A stretch of DNA of 64,000 bases from an uncultured Tropicimonas sp. (GTDB taxonomy: Bacteria > Pseudomonadota > Alphaproteobacteria > Rhodobacterales > Rhodobacteraceae), in NCBI GenBank assembly GCA_947497945.1, contig CANMIP010000001.1:186001-250000 (forward strand), written 5' to 3'. Positions 54,333 through 62,634 of this stretch are shown piece after piece. Position numbers and translations under genes: made by a program. The notes beneath the pieces were generated by a model. The model was given only the letters and a program-made list of their open reading frames with translations, did no database searches and was not told the DNA's origin. Within the stretch, counting starts at the first letter, position 1. Every line of letters starts with the position of its first letter.

Positions 54333-54658
54333 GACCCCAACCTGCCTGGAACAGGCTGCCATTTGTCACGGCGTCTTGCCGCCGCCGCCGGATTGCAGGG
54401 ACTCTCCCCTGCGCAATCCGGCAGCGGGAAACCATCCATTGTCGAAAGCTGGGCATATCTGCTGGCAGGTCAGGCCGTCGAACGCCATTTCGGCCCGTAG
54501 GTTCCGTCTCTATTATATATAGTAAACGTACATCTTTTCTGAGGAGCAAGAGAAAGAGCGGTTGGACTGCCGGGGCCTGAGCCTCGGTCAAGCGGCCCGC
54601 CTGGCCCTCCGGATCTTTGTCATTGCCGTGTCGCGGGGTCCAAACTACCCTGAAGTGG
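54333..54658. other. Intergenic region uxuA/PAQR gene
   Basis: 326 bases without a gene. It holds the hairpin at 54388-54421 and an AT-rich segment (TATTATATAT at 54511-54520) that could be the -10 region of the downstream PAQR gene. Nothing else is recognisable. Confidence 0.4.
54388..54421 (+). terminator. Long hairpin after second uxuA
   Basis: CCGGATTGC and GCAATCCGG pair over 9 bp, extended inside by AGGG/CCCT. It lies 56 bp after the uxuA stop. There is no U run, so it is a probable but atypical terminator. Confidence 0.5.
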
Positions 54659-55324
54659 ATGTTTCAGGTTGCACATATCCGCCCTGCCTACAGCCGCGCC
54701 GAACGTATCAGCGACGGAGCCGTGCATTTTGTCGGCGTGGTTTCCGCCCTGATGGCCGTGCCTGTTCTGGTCGCGCTGACGATCCTGTTCCGGACCGATA
54801 CGGCTGTCGTCGGCGCCTCGATCTACGGTGCGACACTGATCCTGATGCTCAGCTTTTCGGCGCTCTACAACATGATCGACAGCGCGCGATGGAAGGGCAT
54901 CCTGCAGCGCCTCGACCATTCGGGCATCTATCTCAAGATCGCCGGGACCTACACGCCCTTTGTGCTCCTCTCCGGTGCCCAGGTACCGGGACTGCTGGCC
55001 GGGCTCTGGGGGTCTGCAGCGCTCGGTTCCGCACTCAAGATCATCGCCCCCAACCGATTCCGCTGGGTCGCCCTGCTTCTCTACCTGGCAATGGGTTGGG
55101 CGGCTGTCTGGACCGGCGGGGGGATGCTCGAGAACCTTCCGCCAATGGTTCCCGCGCTGATGCTGCTGGGCGGCCTCACCTATACCATCGGCGTCGCGTT
55201 TTTCCTGTCGGCGGGCCTGCCGTTCCACAACACGATCTGGCATGTCTTTGTCCTGATCGGCAGTGTGTTTTTCTTCGTTGCGGTTTCCCTCGTCATCGTC
55301 CAGCTGCCAAGCGCCGACCTCTGA
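54659..55324 (+). CDS. Hemolysin III/PAQR family membrane protein
   Basis: A 221-residue protein with seven predicted transmembrane helices. Family motifs are present: SDGAVHFVGVV near the N terminus, FSALYNM with RLDHSGIYLKIAGTYTPF in the middle, and the C-terminal LPFHNTIWHVFVLIGS with its metal-binding histidines. These are bacterial homologues of progestin/adiponectin receptors; roles in membrane lipid homeostasis or hydrolase activity are proposed. I choose the ATG at 54659; the frame reaches back 14 codons more without a better ribosome site. Confidence 0.88.
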   Translation: MFQVAHIRPAYSRAERISDGAVHFVGVVSALMAVPVLVALTILFRTDTAVVGASIYGATLILMLSFSALYNMIDSARWKGILQRLDHSGIYLKIAGTYTPFVLLSGAQVPGLLAGLWGSAALGSALKIIAPNRFRWVALLLYLAMGWAAVWTGGGMLENLPPMVPALMLLGGLTYTIGVAFFLSAGLPFHNTIWHVFVLIGSVFFFVAVSLVIVQLPSADL

Positions 55325-55420
55325 GCAGATTCGGCCTTCACCTGGAAAACCGCACATTGTAAACCTTTTCTTGTTCCTGTTGCGCGAAAAATCGCAAGCT
55401 TACGCGGCATCACCGGTCGG

Positions 55421-55435
55421 TTAACACTATGTTAG
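55421..55435 (+). promoter_or_regulatory. CtrA-like box before small ORF
   Basis: TTAA-N7-TTAG matches seven of eight CtrA consensus bases and lies 52 bp before the small ORF at 55488. Confidence 0.4.
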
Positions 55436-55487
55436 GACAATCCGCACCAGTAGCTAGAGACGGCGAACAGATTTTTGGGGGCAAACC

Positions 55488-55670
55488 ATGGCTAGGTCGA
55501 TTTCCGATATCCTCAAGCGGTCGAACCTGCGCGGGGTGCTCCTTGTCACCGGCGCATCGGACTGGATCGGCATGTGGCTACCTCTGCAAGGGCAGCTCGA
55601 CTCTGTCCGGGCAACAAGGAATTCGAACTCCGGCGATGCGCTCGCCCGCGCCGCGACCGCCAATCGCTGA
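55488..55670 (+). CDS. Small hypothetical protein
   Basis: A 60-residue ORF with a GGGGGC ribosome site before its ATG and GC-rich third positions like its neighbours. It begins MARSISDILKRSNLRGVLL and contains VTGASDWIG, which recalls the glycine-rich turn of short-chain dehydrogenases, but the protein is far too short for that fold. It may be a real small protein or a decayed gene. A CtrA-like box lies upstream, which would suit a cell-cycle or motility link (inference). Confidence 0.42.
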   Translation: MARSISDILKRSNLRGVLLVTGASDWIGMWLPLQGQLDSVRATRNSNSGDALARAATANR

Positions 55671-55729
55671 GACATCCCCATTCCAAGTGACCCGCTCTTC
55701 CGGCCCGCCCAGCTTCGACACTCTCGTCT

Positions 55730-56299
55730 TCAACCAAGGCGCGCGCAGTCCGAATGGCGCACACAGCAGGTCAAGTGATCGTTCACCATGCCCACCGCCT
55801 GCATGAAAGCATAAACGATCGTCGGCCCACAAAAGCGGAACCCTTCGGCCTTCAGGTCCTGCGAGATTCGCCGCGACAGCGCGGTCTGCGTGGGGACATC
55901 CTCCTGCCGCTCCCAGCTGTTCTGGATCGGCGCCCCACCCACCCGATCCCAGAGGAAGTCCGCGAATCCCTCTCGCGCCTCGATTTCGACCCAGGCGCGC
56001 GCATTGCCGATGGAAGCCTCGATCTTTCCGCGATGGCGCACGATGCCCGGATTGCCGAGCAGCCGCTGCACCTCGGCCTCTCCCCATCCGGCAATCACAC
56101 GGGGGTCGAACCCCTCATAGGCCGAGCGGAAGCTCTCTCGCTTGCGCAAGATCGTGATCCAGGACAGGCCGGCTTGGAATCCGTCCAGCACCAGCTTCTC
56201 CCAAAGCACAACGCCGTCATGGATCGGAACCCCCCATTCTTCGTCGTGATAGGCGACATAAATCGGGTCTGTTCCAACCCATCCGCATCTTTCGGCCAT
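55730..56299 (-). CDS. tag: DNA-3-methyladenine glycosylase I
   Basis: A 189-residue base-excision repair enzyme that removes 3-methyladenine from DNA. It starts MAERCGWVG and has YHDEEWGVP, QAGLSWITILRKRE, IVRHRGKIEASIGNARA and FMQAVGMVNDH. The zinc ligands are in RCGW, AYHDEEW and the C-terminal NDHLTCC. Length matches E. coli Tag. It is a single gene, transcribed toward the small ORF at 55488. Confidence 0.96.
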   Translation of the reverse strand: MAERCGWVGTDPIYVAYHDEEWGVPIHDGVVLWEKLVLDGFQAGLSWITILRKRESFRSAYEGFDPRVIAGWGEAEVQRLLGNPGIVRHRGKIEASIGNARAWVEIEAREGFADFLWDRVGGAPIQNSWERQEDVPTQTALSRRISQDLKAEGFRFCGPTIVYAFMQAVGMVNDHLTCCVRHSDCARLG

Positions 56300-56402
56300 A
56301 TCTCGCTCCCCGGTTCATCTTCGATTTGAGACGATTTGGCGTTTTTACCTTTCCTTCAAGGCTTGGTGCACAAATGAAACAGAATTTCCAGCGGAGCCAG
56401 TC

Positions 56403-57248
56403 ATGCAATCCGGACCCGATCTCTTTTCTCCGGCCGAAATCGACGAGGTGGCCAGCCCGCTCTCTGCAGCCGTTGCCGAGCGGGACCGGGATGTCCTGTC
56501 GATGGTACGTCGATCCCTGGAGCGCAAGGACGTGCTCCTCGCCTACCAGCCTGTAGTCTCCGCCCGTCAGCCCTCCACGATTGTTTTCTTCGAAGGGTTG
56601 CTGCGCGTACTGGACGACACGGGGCGAATCATCCCTGCACGGGAGTTCATCAGCGCCTGCGAGAAAACCGAAACCGGCCGCCTGCTCGATTGCCTTGCCC
56701 TCGAGATCGGCTTGCAGGCGCTTGCCCGTGCGCCCTCGCTCAGGCTGGCAATCAACATGTCCGCCCGGTCCATCGGGTATTCACGCTGGGTGAAGACACT
56801 TCACGCCGGGCTCGACGGCCAGCCGACCGTCGCGGAGAGGTTGATCATCGAGATCACGGAATCCTCGACCATCGTCATGCCGGATGTCACCCATGCCTTC
56901 ATGGAGGAAATGCAGCTCCTTGGTGTCAGTTTCGCATTGGACGATTTCGGCGCGGGTTATACCGCCTTCCGGTATCTGAGGGATTTCGATTTCGACATCA
57001 TCAAGATCGCCGGCGAGTTCATCCGCGGCATCCACAATGATCCCGACAACCAGGTTCTCACCCAGGCGCTGGTCACGATTGCCCGGCAATTCGAGATGTT
57101 CACGGTCGCCGAATCCGTCGAGAGCGAACAGGATGCCCAATTGCTGACAGAAATGGGAATCGACTGCATGCAGGGGTATTTCTTCGGCGTGCCGACAACC
57201 CGTCCGAGCTGGCCGGAATTCCCGCGCGAACTCCTCGAGACGGGCTGA
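56403..57248 (+). CDS. EAL-domain c-di-GMP phosphodiesterase
   Basis: A 281-residue cytoplasmic protein made almost only of an EAL domain (about 38-275) after a short N-terminal helix; there is no GGDEF or membrane segment. The signature EAL is EGL here (E64 in FFEGLLRV), but the metal and catalytic positions look intact: INMSARS, EITES, ALDDFGAGYTAF, IIKIAGEFI, VAESVES and MQGYFFG. It probably degrades c-di-GMP, although the glycine and the AES variant of AEG leave some doubt. Flagellar and polysaccharide genes nearby are natural targets of such signalling. Confidence 0.88.
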   Translation: MQSGPDLFSPAEIDEVASPLSAAVAERDRDVLSMVRRSLERKDVLLAYQPVVSARQPSTIVFFEGLLRVLDDTGRIIPAREFISACEKTETGRLLDCLALEIGLQALARAPSLRLAINMSARSIGYSRWVKTLHAGLDGQPTVAERLIIEITESSTIVMPDVTHAFMEEMQLLGVSFALDDFGAGYTAFRYLRDFDFDIIKIAGEFIRGIHNDPDNQVLTQALVTIARQFEMFTVAESVESEQDAQLLTEMGIDCMQGYFFGVPTTRPSWPEFPRELLETG

Positions 57249-57591
57249 CAGTTTACGCATCATCGCCAGTCAATTCGGCAACCCGGCCTGCGAGGGCCGG
57301 AATTTCCACATTTTTTTTGTCAGCGAAGGCGTCTCCCTTCCGTTGCGTCAGACGAGCTCCGGGTGCTTCCATGCGCGATTGTAGCGCTGCAGCGCAGCAT
57401 CAAACCGCTTTCAAAACGGATTCCGCCCCGATTTGGTCAATTCCGAGCGCTCGGCGCCTGCGACAGGGTGGGACACCCTGTCCGTTGCCACCTTCCCTAC
57501 CGCCCCCTAACCAAGTTACGGATCAAGGGGGTGTTCGAGGGAGGCTGCCATTCTGGCGGCAACACCCCTTCAGACATGAAGAGGAGTCATC
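57249..57591. other. Intergenic region before phaA
   Basis: 343 bases with no gene. It contains a perfect inverted repeat at 57462-57482 (GACAGGGTG-GGA-CACCCTGTC), about 110 bp upstream of phaA, which may be a regulator site or a hairpin in the leader. No clear promoter is evident. Confidence 0.4.
57462..57482. promoter_or_regulatory. Inverted repeat upstream of phaA
   Basis: A 9-bp perfect inverted repeat with a 3-bp centre (GACAGGGTG and CACCCTGTC). Without a U run it is unlikely to be a terminator. A site for a dimeric regulator, such as a polyhydroxyalkanoate-pathway regulator, is possible. Confidence 0.4.
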
Positions 57592-58770
57592 ATGACCAAT
57601 GTTGTTATTGCCTCGGCAGGCCGGACCGCCGTCGGCAGCTTCCTGGGGTCTTTCGCCAACACCCCCGCCCATGATCTTGGCGCCGCCGTTCTCAAGGCAA
57701 TCGTCGAGCGCGCCGGCGTTGCGCCGGAGGACGTCTCCGAAACCATCCTCGGCCAGGTCCTGACCGCCGCCCAGGGCCAGAACCCCGCCCGCCAGGCCCA
57801 TATCAATGCCGGCTTCCCGCAGGAATCCGCGGCCTGGAGCATCAACCAGGTCTGTGGCTCCGGCCTTCGCGCCGTCGCGCTCGCTGCCCAGCATATCCAG
57901 CTCGGCGATGCGTCCATCGTCGCCGCCGGCGGCCAGGAGAGCATGTCGCTCAGCCCGCATGCTGCCGCGCTCCGCGCCGGTCAGAAGATGGGCGACATGA
58001 AATACATCGACACGATGATCAAGGACGGCCTCTGGGACGCCTTCAACAACTACCACATGGGCCAGACGGCCGAAAACGTGGCTGCGAAGTGGGAAATCAC
58101 CCGCGAGATGCAGGACGAGTTCGCCGTCGCCTCGCAGAACAAGGCGGAAGCCGCCCAGAAGGCCGGCAAGTTCGCTGACGAGATCATCCCGTTCACCATC
58201 AAGACCCGCAAGGGCGAGACGATCGTGGACGCGGATGAGTATATCCGCCACGGCGCAACGCTGGAAAACATGCAGAAGCTGCGCCCGGCCTTTGTTCGTG
58301 ACGGTGGCACCGTGACGGCGGCCAACGCTTCCGGCATCAATGACGGCGCCGCCGCCGTGCTCTGCATGTCCGCTGACGAAGCCGAGAAGCGCGGCATCGA
58401 GCCGCTCGCCCGCATCGCCTCCTACGCCACGGCAGGTCTCGACCCGACCATCATGGGTGTCGGCCCGATCTATGCCTCGCGCAAGGCGCTGGACAAGGCT
58501 GGCTGGTCGGTCTCCGATCTCGACCTGGTCGAGGCCAACGAGGCTTTCGCCGCCCAGGCTTGCGCGGTGAACAAGGATATGGGCTGGGATCCGTCGATCG
58601 TGAACGTGAACGGCGGCGCGATTGCCATCGGCCACCCGATCGGCGCGTCGGGCTGTCGCGTTCTCAACACGCTCCTCTTCGAGATGAAGCGCCGCGACGC
58701 CAAGAAGGGCCTCGCCACGCTCTGCATCGGCGGCGGCATGGGCGTCGCGCTCTGTGTCGAGCGTCCGTAA
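57592..58770 (+). CDS. phaA: Acetyl-CoA C-acetyltransferase (beta-ketothiolase)
   Basis: A 392-residue biosynthetic thiolase that condenses two acetyl-CoA to acetoacetyl-CoA, the first step of polyhydroxybutyrate synthesis. The acyl-enzyme cysteine is C88 in [10 protein letters not shown]. The catalytic histidine is in [14 protein letters not shown], and the second cysteine is near the C terminus in [11 protein letters not shown]. An AGAGGAG ribosome site precedes the ATG. phaB follows after a terminator-like hairpin. Confidence 0.95.
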   Translation: MTNVVIASAGRTAVGSFLGSFANTPAHDLGAAVLKAIVERAGVAPEDVSETILGQVLTAAQGQNPARQAHINAGFPQESAAWSINQVCGSGLRAVALAAQHIQLGDASIVAAGGQESMSLSPHAAALRAGQKMGDMKYIDTMIKDGLWDAFNNYHMGQTAENVAAKWEITREMQDEFAVASQNKAEAAQKAGKFADEIIPFTIKTRKGETIVDADEYIRHGATLENMQKLRPAFVRDGGTVTAANASGINDGAAAVLCMSADEAEKRGIEPLARIASYATAGLDPTIMGVGPIYASRKALDKAGWSVSDLDLVEANEAFAAQACAVNKDMGWDPSIVNVNGGAIAIGHPIGASGCRVLNTLLFEMKRRDAKKGLATLCIGGGMGVALCVERP

Positions 58771-58799
58771 GATCCGCGCCCTGCGGAACGAAAGACCAA

Positions 58800-58829
58800 G
58801 GGGCGCCCATAGCGGTGCCCCCTATTTTT
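58800..58829 (+). terminator. Terminator between phaA and phaB
   Basis: GGGGCGCC and GGTGCCCC form an 8-bp stem (one wobble) with a 6-nt loop, followed by CTATTTTT. It may end most phaA transcripts and leave phaB to its own promoter. Confidence 0.7.
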
Positions 58830-58848
58830 GACGAAATGGCAGATTCAC

Positions 58849-58883
58849 TTGTTGCGTCATCCTGTCGGAGCAATATTGTTGCG
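58849..58883 (+). promoter_or_regulatory. TTGTTGCG direct repeats before phaB
   Basis: TTGTTGCG occurs at 58849-58856 and 58876-58883; the second is part of GCAATATTGTTGC, a near-palindrome. They lie 60-95 bp upstream of phaB, after the phaA terminator, and are candidate sites for a regulator such as PhaR. Confidence 0.35.
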
Positions 58884-58944
58884 CAGGGCGCCTCAAGTGA
58901 TTTAACAGAGTTGCCAAAAAATTACGCCAGCTTGGAGGGAGACC

Positions 58945-59670
58945 ATGGCAAGAGTTGCAGTCGTTACGGGAGGCACCCGCGGAATCGGGGCCGCGATTTC
59001 AGTTGGCCTGAAAGCGGCCGGATACGAAGTCGCCGCGAATTTCGGCGGAAACGAGGAGGCCGCGGCCAAATTCTCCGAAGCCACAGGCATCAAGGCCTAC
59101 AAATGGTCTGTCGCCGATTACGAGGGATGTGAAGAGGGCGTCAAACGGGTCGAAGCCGATCTCGGGCCTGTGGACATTCTCGTCAACAATGCCGGCATCA
59201 CGCGGGACGCCATGTTCCACCGCATGTCGGTGCAGCAGTGGAATGACGTGATCGACACCAACCTGCATGGCGTGTTCAACATGACCCACCCGGTCTATCC
59301 GGGCATGCGGGAGCGCAAATGGGGTCGTGTCATCAACATTTCCTCGATCAATGGCCAGAAGGGTCAGGCCGGCCAGACCAACTATTCTGCCTCCAAGGCG
59401 GGCGACCTGGGCTTCACCAAGGCGCTGGCGCAAGAGGGCGCACGGTTTGGCGTGACCGTGAACGCGATCTGCCCGGGCTATATCGCAACGGAGATGGTCA
59501 AGGCCATCGACGAGCAGGTCCTCAACACCAAGATCATCCCGCAGATCCCCGCTGGCCGCCTCGGCGAGCCGGAAGAGATCGCCCGCTGCGTGGTCTTCCT
59601 CGCCTCCGAAGACGCCGGATTCATCACCGGGTCGACCATCTCCGCCAATGGCGGCCAGTTCTTCGTTTGA
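58945..59670 (+). CDS. phaB: Acetoacetyl-CoA reductase
   Basis: A 241-residue short-chain dehydrogenase that reduces acetoacetyl-CoA to (R)-3-hydroxybutyryl-CoA with NADPH for polyhydroxybutyrate synthesis. The cofactor motif is VTGGTRGIGAAIS, the catalytic serine, tyrosine and lysine are in NISSINGQKGQAGQTNYSASKAG, and the substrate motif is FNMTHPVYPGMRER. A GGAGGGAG ribosome site precedes the ATG. A strong terminator follows. The polymerase phaC is not in the window. Confidence 0.95.
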   Translation: MARVAVVTGGTRGIGAAISVGLKAAGYEVAANFGGNEEAAAKFSEATGIKAYKWSVADYEGCEEGVKRVEADLGPVDILVNNAGITRDAMFHRMSVQQWNDVIDTNLHGVFNMTHPVYPGMRERKWGRVINISSINGQKGQAGQTNYSASKAGDLGFTKALAQEGARFGVTVNAICPGYIATEMVKAIDEQVLNTKIIPQIPAGRLGEPEEIARCVVFLASEDAGFITGSTISANGGQFFV

Positions 59671-59686
59671 TCCGAAGCACCGGAAC

Positions 59687-59724
59687 AAAAAAGCCCCCGC
59701 GGATAGGCTCCGCGGGGGCTTTTT
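59687..59724 (+). terminator. Strong intrinsic terminator after phaB
   Basis: AAGCCCCCGCGG and CCGCGGGGGCTT form a perfect 12-bp stem with a 7-nt loop, flanked by A and T runs on the two sides. It can work in both directions and separates phaB from the convergent small gene at 59741. Confidence 0.93.
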
Positions 59725-59740
59725 CGTGACTGAGCGGCAT

Positions 59741-59923
59741 TTACTGGCCGACGGGACAGCCCTGCGGTGACGTTGACCACCGACGGGCACTGCCCTGCGG
59801 CCAGCGCAAGACACTCAAGACGCGAAAAGGAAAGGACAGGAATGCGGCAAAGGCGGCAGCACGCTCCTTATGCGCATCCTCGAAAGCCCGGCGGGTTGTC
59901 TCGCTTGCAGTCGCTTCCGGCAT
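59741..59923 (-). CDS. Small hypothetical protein
   Basis: A 60-residue ORF with a good AGGAG ribosome site before its ATG. It begins MPEATASETTRRAFEDAH, contains an alanine-rich helix (ERAAAFAAFLSFPFRVL) and ends in a basic, proline-containing tail. I do not recognise it. It lies between the phaB terminator and the divergent LysR gene (107 bp apart), a common place for a LysR target, but that is only positional evidence. Confidence 0.45.
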   Translation of the reverse strand: MPEATASETTRRAFEDAHKERAAAFAAFLSFPFRVLSVLRWPQGSARRWSTSPQGCPVGQ

Positions 59924-60030
59924 GATGCGCTCCTTCAGAAAAGTCAGTCTTGATTGACTTCTCTATGAAACACCGCACACTTGGCGACAAACGAGAGTTC
60001 AACTGATTTCAATCAAGAAATTCTTAATCG

Positions 60031-60978
60031 ATGGCCGACCGTCTCCCGCCCCTGACAGCCCTGCGCGCCTTCGAAGCCGCCGCACGCCACATGTCCTTTT
60101 CAAAGGCTGCCGAAGAGCTGAACGTCACCCCCGCTGCACTCTCCTTCCAGATCAAGTCTCTGGAGGCGCAGCTTGGGCAGCCGGTCTTTCGCCGCCTCAA
60201 CCGCGCTGTCGAGCTGACCGAAGCCGGCCGCCTGCTCGCCCCCGGGACGTCCGCCGGTTTCGACGCACTGACCCAGGCCTGGCGCGCGACGCGACGGCTT
60301 GGCGAGACCCGCAGCCTGACCATCACCGCCGGCCCCGCCTTCACCGCCAAGTGGCTTTCGCCGCGCCTGTTCAACTTCGTCACCGCCCATCCCGAGATCG
60401 AATTGCGCTTCTCGGCGACGTTCAAACTGGTGGATCTGGACCGCGACCCGGTCGATGTCGCCATCCGCTTCAGCGAAACCGAGCCGACGGACCTGTTCTC
60501 CTGTCCTGTTTTCGACGATTGGGTCACCCCCATGATGAACCCCGCCCTCGCCGAACGGGTCACAGACCCGGAAAGCCTCCGCGACCTGCCTCTGCTGCAC
60601 CAGGACGACATCTCCTTTCTGGCCCATCCTGTCGACTGGCCCGCCTGGTTCCGCGCCGCGGATCTTGGCCCCGCACCCACGGGCGGCCCACGGTTCAGCC
60701 AGGCCGACCATGCCATTGACGCCGCAGTCTCCGGCCTCGGGGTCGTGCTTGCCCGCGCCTCGCTTTCGGGCAGCGACGTGGCCGCCGGCCGGCTGGTCGC
60801 CCCCCTGCCCCTTGCCCTGCGGTCCTCCGCCCGATACCGGTTCCTGTGCCAGAAAGGCGCAGAGACCCGCCCTCAGATCGCGGCCTTTCTCGACTGGGTC
60901 CTGTCTGAAGCGCGGCATTGCGCGGCGCTCGAACGCGACCGGCAGTTCATCGATGCGGCCTGTATCCCCGGCCCCTGA
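60031..60978 (+). CDS. LysR-family regulator (GcvA-like)
   Basis: A 315-residue LysR regulator. The helix-turn-helix region is residues about 7-65 (LTALRAFEAAARHMSFSKAAEELNVTPAALSFQIKSLE), in the pattern of the GcvA subfamily. The co-inducer domain follows (about 95-300). Its targets are unknown; it is divergent from the small ORF at 59923 and lies 92 bp before the CinA-like gene. Confidence 0.9.
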   Translation: MADRLPPLTALRAFEAAARHMSFSKAAEELNVTPAALSFQIKSLEAQLGQPVFRRLNRAVELTEAGRLLAPGTSAGFDALTQAWRATRRLGETRSLTITAGPAFTAKWLSPRLFNFVTAHPEIELRFSATFKLVDLDRDPVDVAIRFSETEPTDLFSCPVFDDWVTPMMNPALAERVTDPESLRDLPLLHQDDISFLAHPVDWPAWFRAADLGPAPTGGPRFSQADHAIDAAVSGLGVVLARASLSGSDVAAGRLVAPLPLALRSSARYRFLCQKGAETRPQIAAFLDWVLSEARHCAALERDRQFIDAACIPGP

Positions 60979-61070
60979 CTGCCACCCGGGGTCGCATTCG
61001 CGTGAGCGGGCTTGGAGCGGATCGAGCCCGCGCCTATACCACTTCCAGCAGATGCAAAAAGGAGCACGAC

Positions 61071-61802
61071 ATGGCCAACCCGACAGCCGCGATGCTGGTC
61101 ATCGGAGACGAAATCCTGTCCGGTCGAACCCGTGATTCCAACATGCATCACCTCGCCGGCGCACTCACCAAACACGGGATCCGACTGGCCGAGGTCCGGG
61201 TCGTTCCGGATGACGAGGCTGCAATCATCTCGGCGGTGCAGGCGCTTTCGGAGGGGCATGACCACGTGTTTACCTCCGGCGGCATCGGCCCGACCCATGA
61301 CGATATCACCGCCGACTGCATCGCCGCCGCTTTCGACACGCCGATCGGCATCCGGGACGACGCCCGCGCCCGGCTGAAGACGCATTACGACGCGACCGGC
61401 CTGGAGTTGAACGACTCCCGCCTGCGCATGGCGCGCATTCCCGACGGGGCGGCGCTGATCGACAACCCGATCTCGGCCGCGCCCGGCTTCATCCTCCGCA
61501 ATGTCCACGTGATGGCCGGCGTTCCGGTCATCTTCGAGGCGATGGTCGCCTCCGTGTTGCCCGGACTGACCGGAGGCGACCCGATCCTGTCCCAATCGCT
61601 GCGGATCAATCGGGGCGAAGGCGAGATCGCGGCCGAACTCTCGACGTTGGCGACGGATTTTCCCAACCTCTCCATCGGTTCCTACCCCTTCATGAAGGAC
61701 GGGGTCTACGGCACACAAATCGTCATCCGCGGGAACGACGCCGCCGGCATCGATCGGGCCATGACCCGTCTGGCCAGCTCCTTCCCGGAGAACGCGGCGT
61801 GA
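61071..61802 (+). CDS. CinA-like molybdopterin-binding domain protein
   Basis: A 243-residue protein with a MoCF_biosynth (MoaB/MogA-like) domain: MLVIGDEILSGRTRDSNMHHLA, VPDDEAAI and FTSGGIGPTHDDITADCIAAAF. It matches the N-terminal half of CinA (COG1058), but has no C-terminal PncC nicotinamide-nucleotide amidase domain. In CinA this half is linked to ADP-ribose or nucleotide pyrophosphatase activity. The start has AAGGAG at good distance. The stop overlaps the GNAT gene. Confidence 0.87.
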   Translation: MANPTAAMLVIGDEILSGRTRDSNMHHLAGALTKHGIRLAEVRVVPDDEAAIISAVQALSEGHDHVFTSGGIGPTHDDITADCIAAAFDTPIGIRDDARARLKTHYDATGLELNDSRLRMARIPDGAALIDNPISAAPGFILRNVHVMAGVPVIFEAMVASVLPGLTGGDPILSQSLRINRGEGEIAAELSTLATDFPNLSIGSYPFMKDGVYGTQIVIRGNDAAGIDRAMTRLASSFPENAA

Positions 61803-62512
61803 CTCGACCCGACCTCTCCCGGCTGCTGGACGCCAGCGAGGCGACCTGGCCACCGGCCCGCATGATCGACCTGCCCGGATGGAGGTTGCGCGATGGTGCC
61901 GGGGGCGGCCAGCGTGTCAGCGCCGCAACCGCAACGACCGGCAGCCCGGATATCGCCGCCATGATCGCGGCGCAAGCGGGGCTCGGGCAAGCGCCACTTG
62001 TCATGATCCGTCCGGGGGAAGACCGGCTCGATTCGCGACTGGCGGCAGAGGGCTTCCGCATCAAGGACCCCGTCACGCTCTATCTCGGTCCCGTCGAGAC
62101 GCTCGCTGTCGCTCCACCGCCGGTCTCGGCCTTCCAGGTTGCCTGGCCGCCAATGCGCATCCAGGAAGAACTCTGGCTGGAAGGGGGCATCGGCCCGGGG
62201 CGGCTGGCAGTCATGGCGCGGGCCGAGGGGTCGAAATGCGCCATACTCGGGCGCAGCAAGGATCAACCGGCCGGCACCGCCTTCGTCGCTTGCGACCGTG
62301 ATATCGCCCTGCTTCACGCTCTGGAAGTGACGCCACGGCTGCGGCGCGGCGGGGCCGCCGTCAACATGATGCATGGCGCGGCGATCTGGGCGAAAAGCCA
62401 GGGCGCGAGCTGGCTCGCCGTGCTCGTCACACGGGAGAATGTTCCGGCCAACGCGCTCTATTCCGCACTGGGAATGTCGCCGGTCGGGGGCTATCACTAC
62501 AGGGTGAAATAG
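61799..62512 (+). CDS. GNAT-family N-acetyltransferase
   Basis: A 237-residue protein with a C-terminal acetyltransferase fold. The acetyl-CoA region is around EVTPRLRRGGAAVNMMHGAAIW, and ASWLAVLVTRENVPANALYSALGM is the typical GNAT end. The first half is less conserved. The start is GTG, overlapping the CinA-like stop by four bases, so the two are co-translated. The substrate is unknown. Confidence 0.82.
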   Translation: MTRPDLSRLLDASEATWPPARMIDLPGWRLRDGAGGGQRVSAATATTGSPDIAAMIAAQAGLGQAPLVMIRPGEDRLDSRLAAEGFRIKDPVTLYLGPVETLAVAPPPVSAFQVAWPPMRIQEELWLEGGIGPGRLAVMARAEGSKCAILGRSKDQPAGTAFVACDRDIALLHALEVTPRLRRGGAAVNMMHGAAIWAKSQGASWLAVLVTRENVPANALYSALGMSPVGGYHYRVK

Positions 62513-62634
62513 CCGTTGCGGCTGTTGCAGGGAGGAGACGTCATGAGTTTCGGCCTGTTCGGCGCACAACCCGCGCACGTCACCAGCGCGCGCGCTCCCC
62601 TTGCACGATGCAGCCAAGCCAGCCGACAACCCAG

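Noticed and set aside
55595-55650. GGAATTCGAACTCC resembles a tRNA T arm
   Set aside because: No acceptor or anticodon stem can be built around it, and the T stem itself does not pair over five bases.
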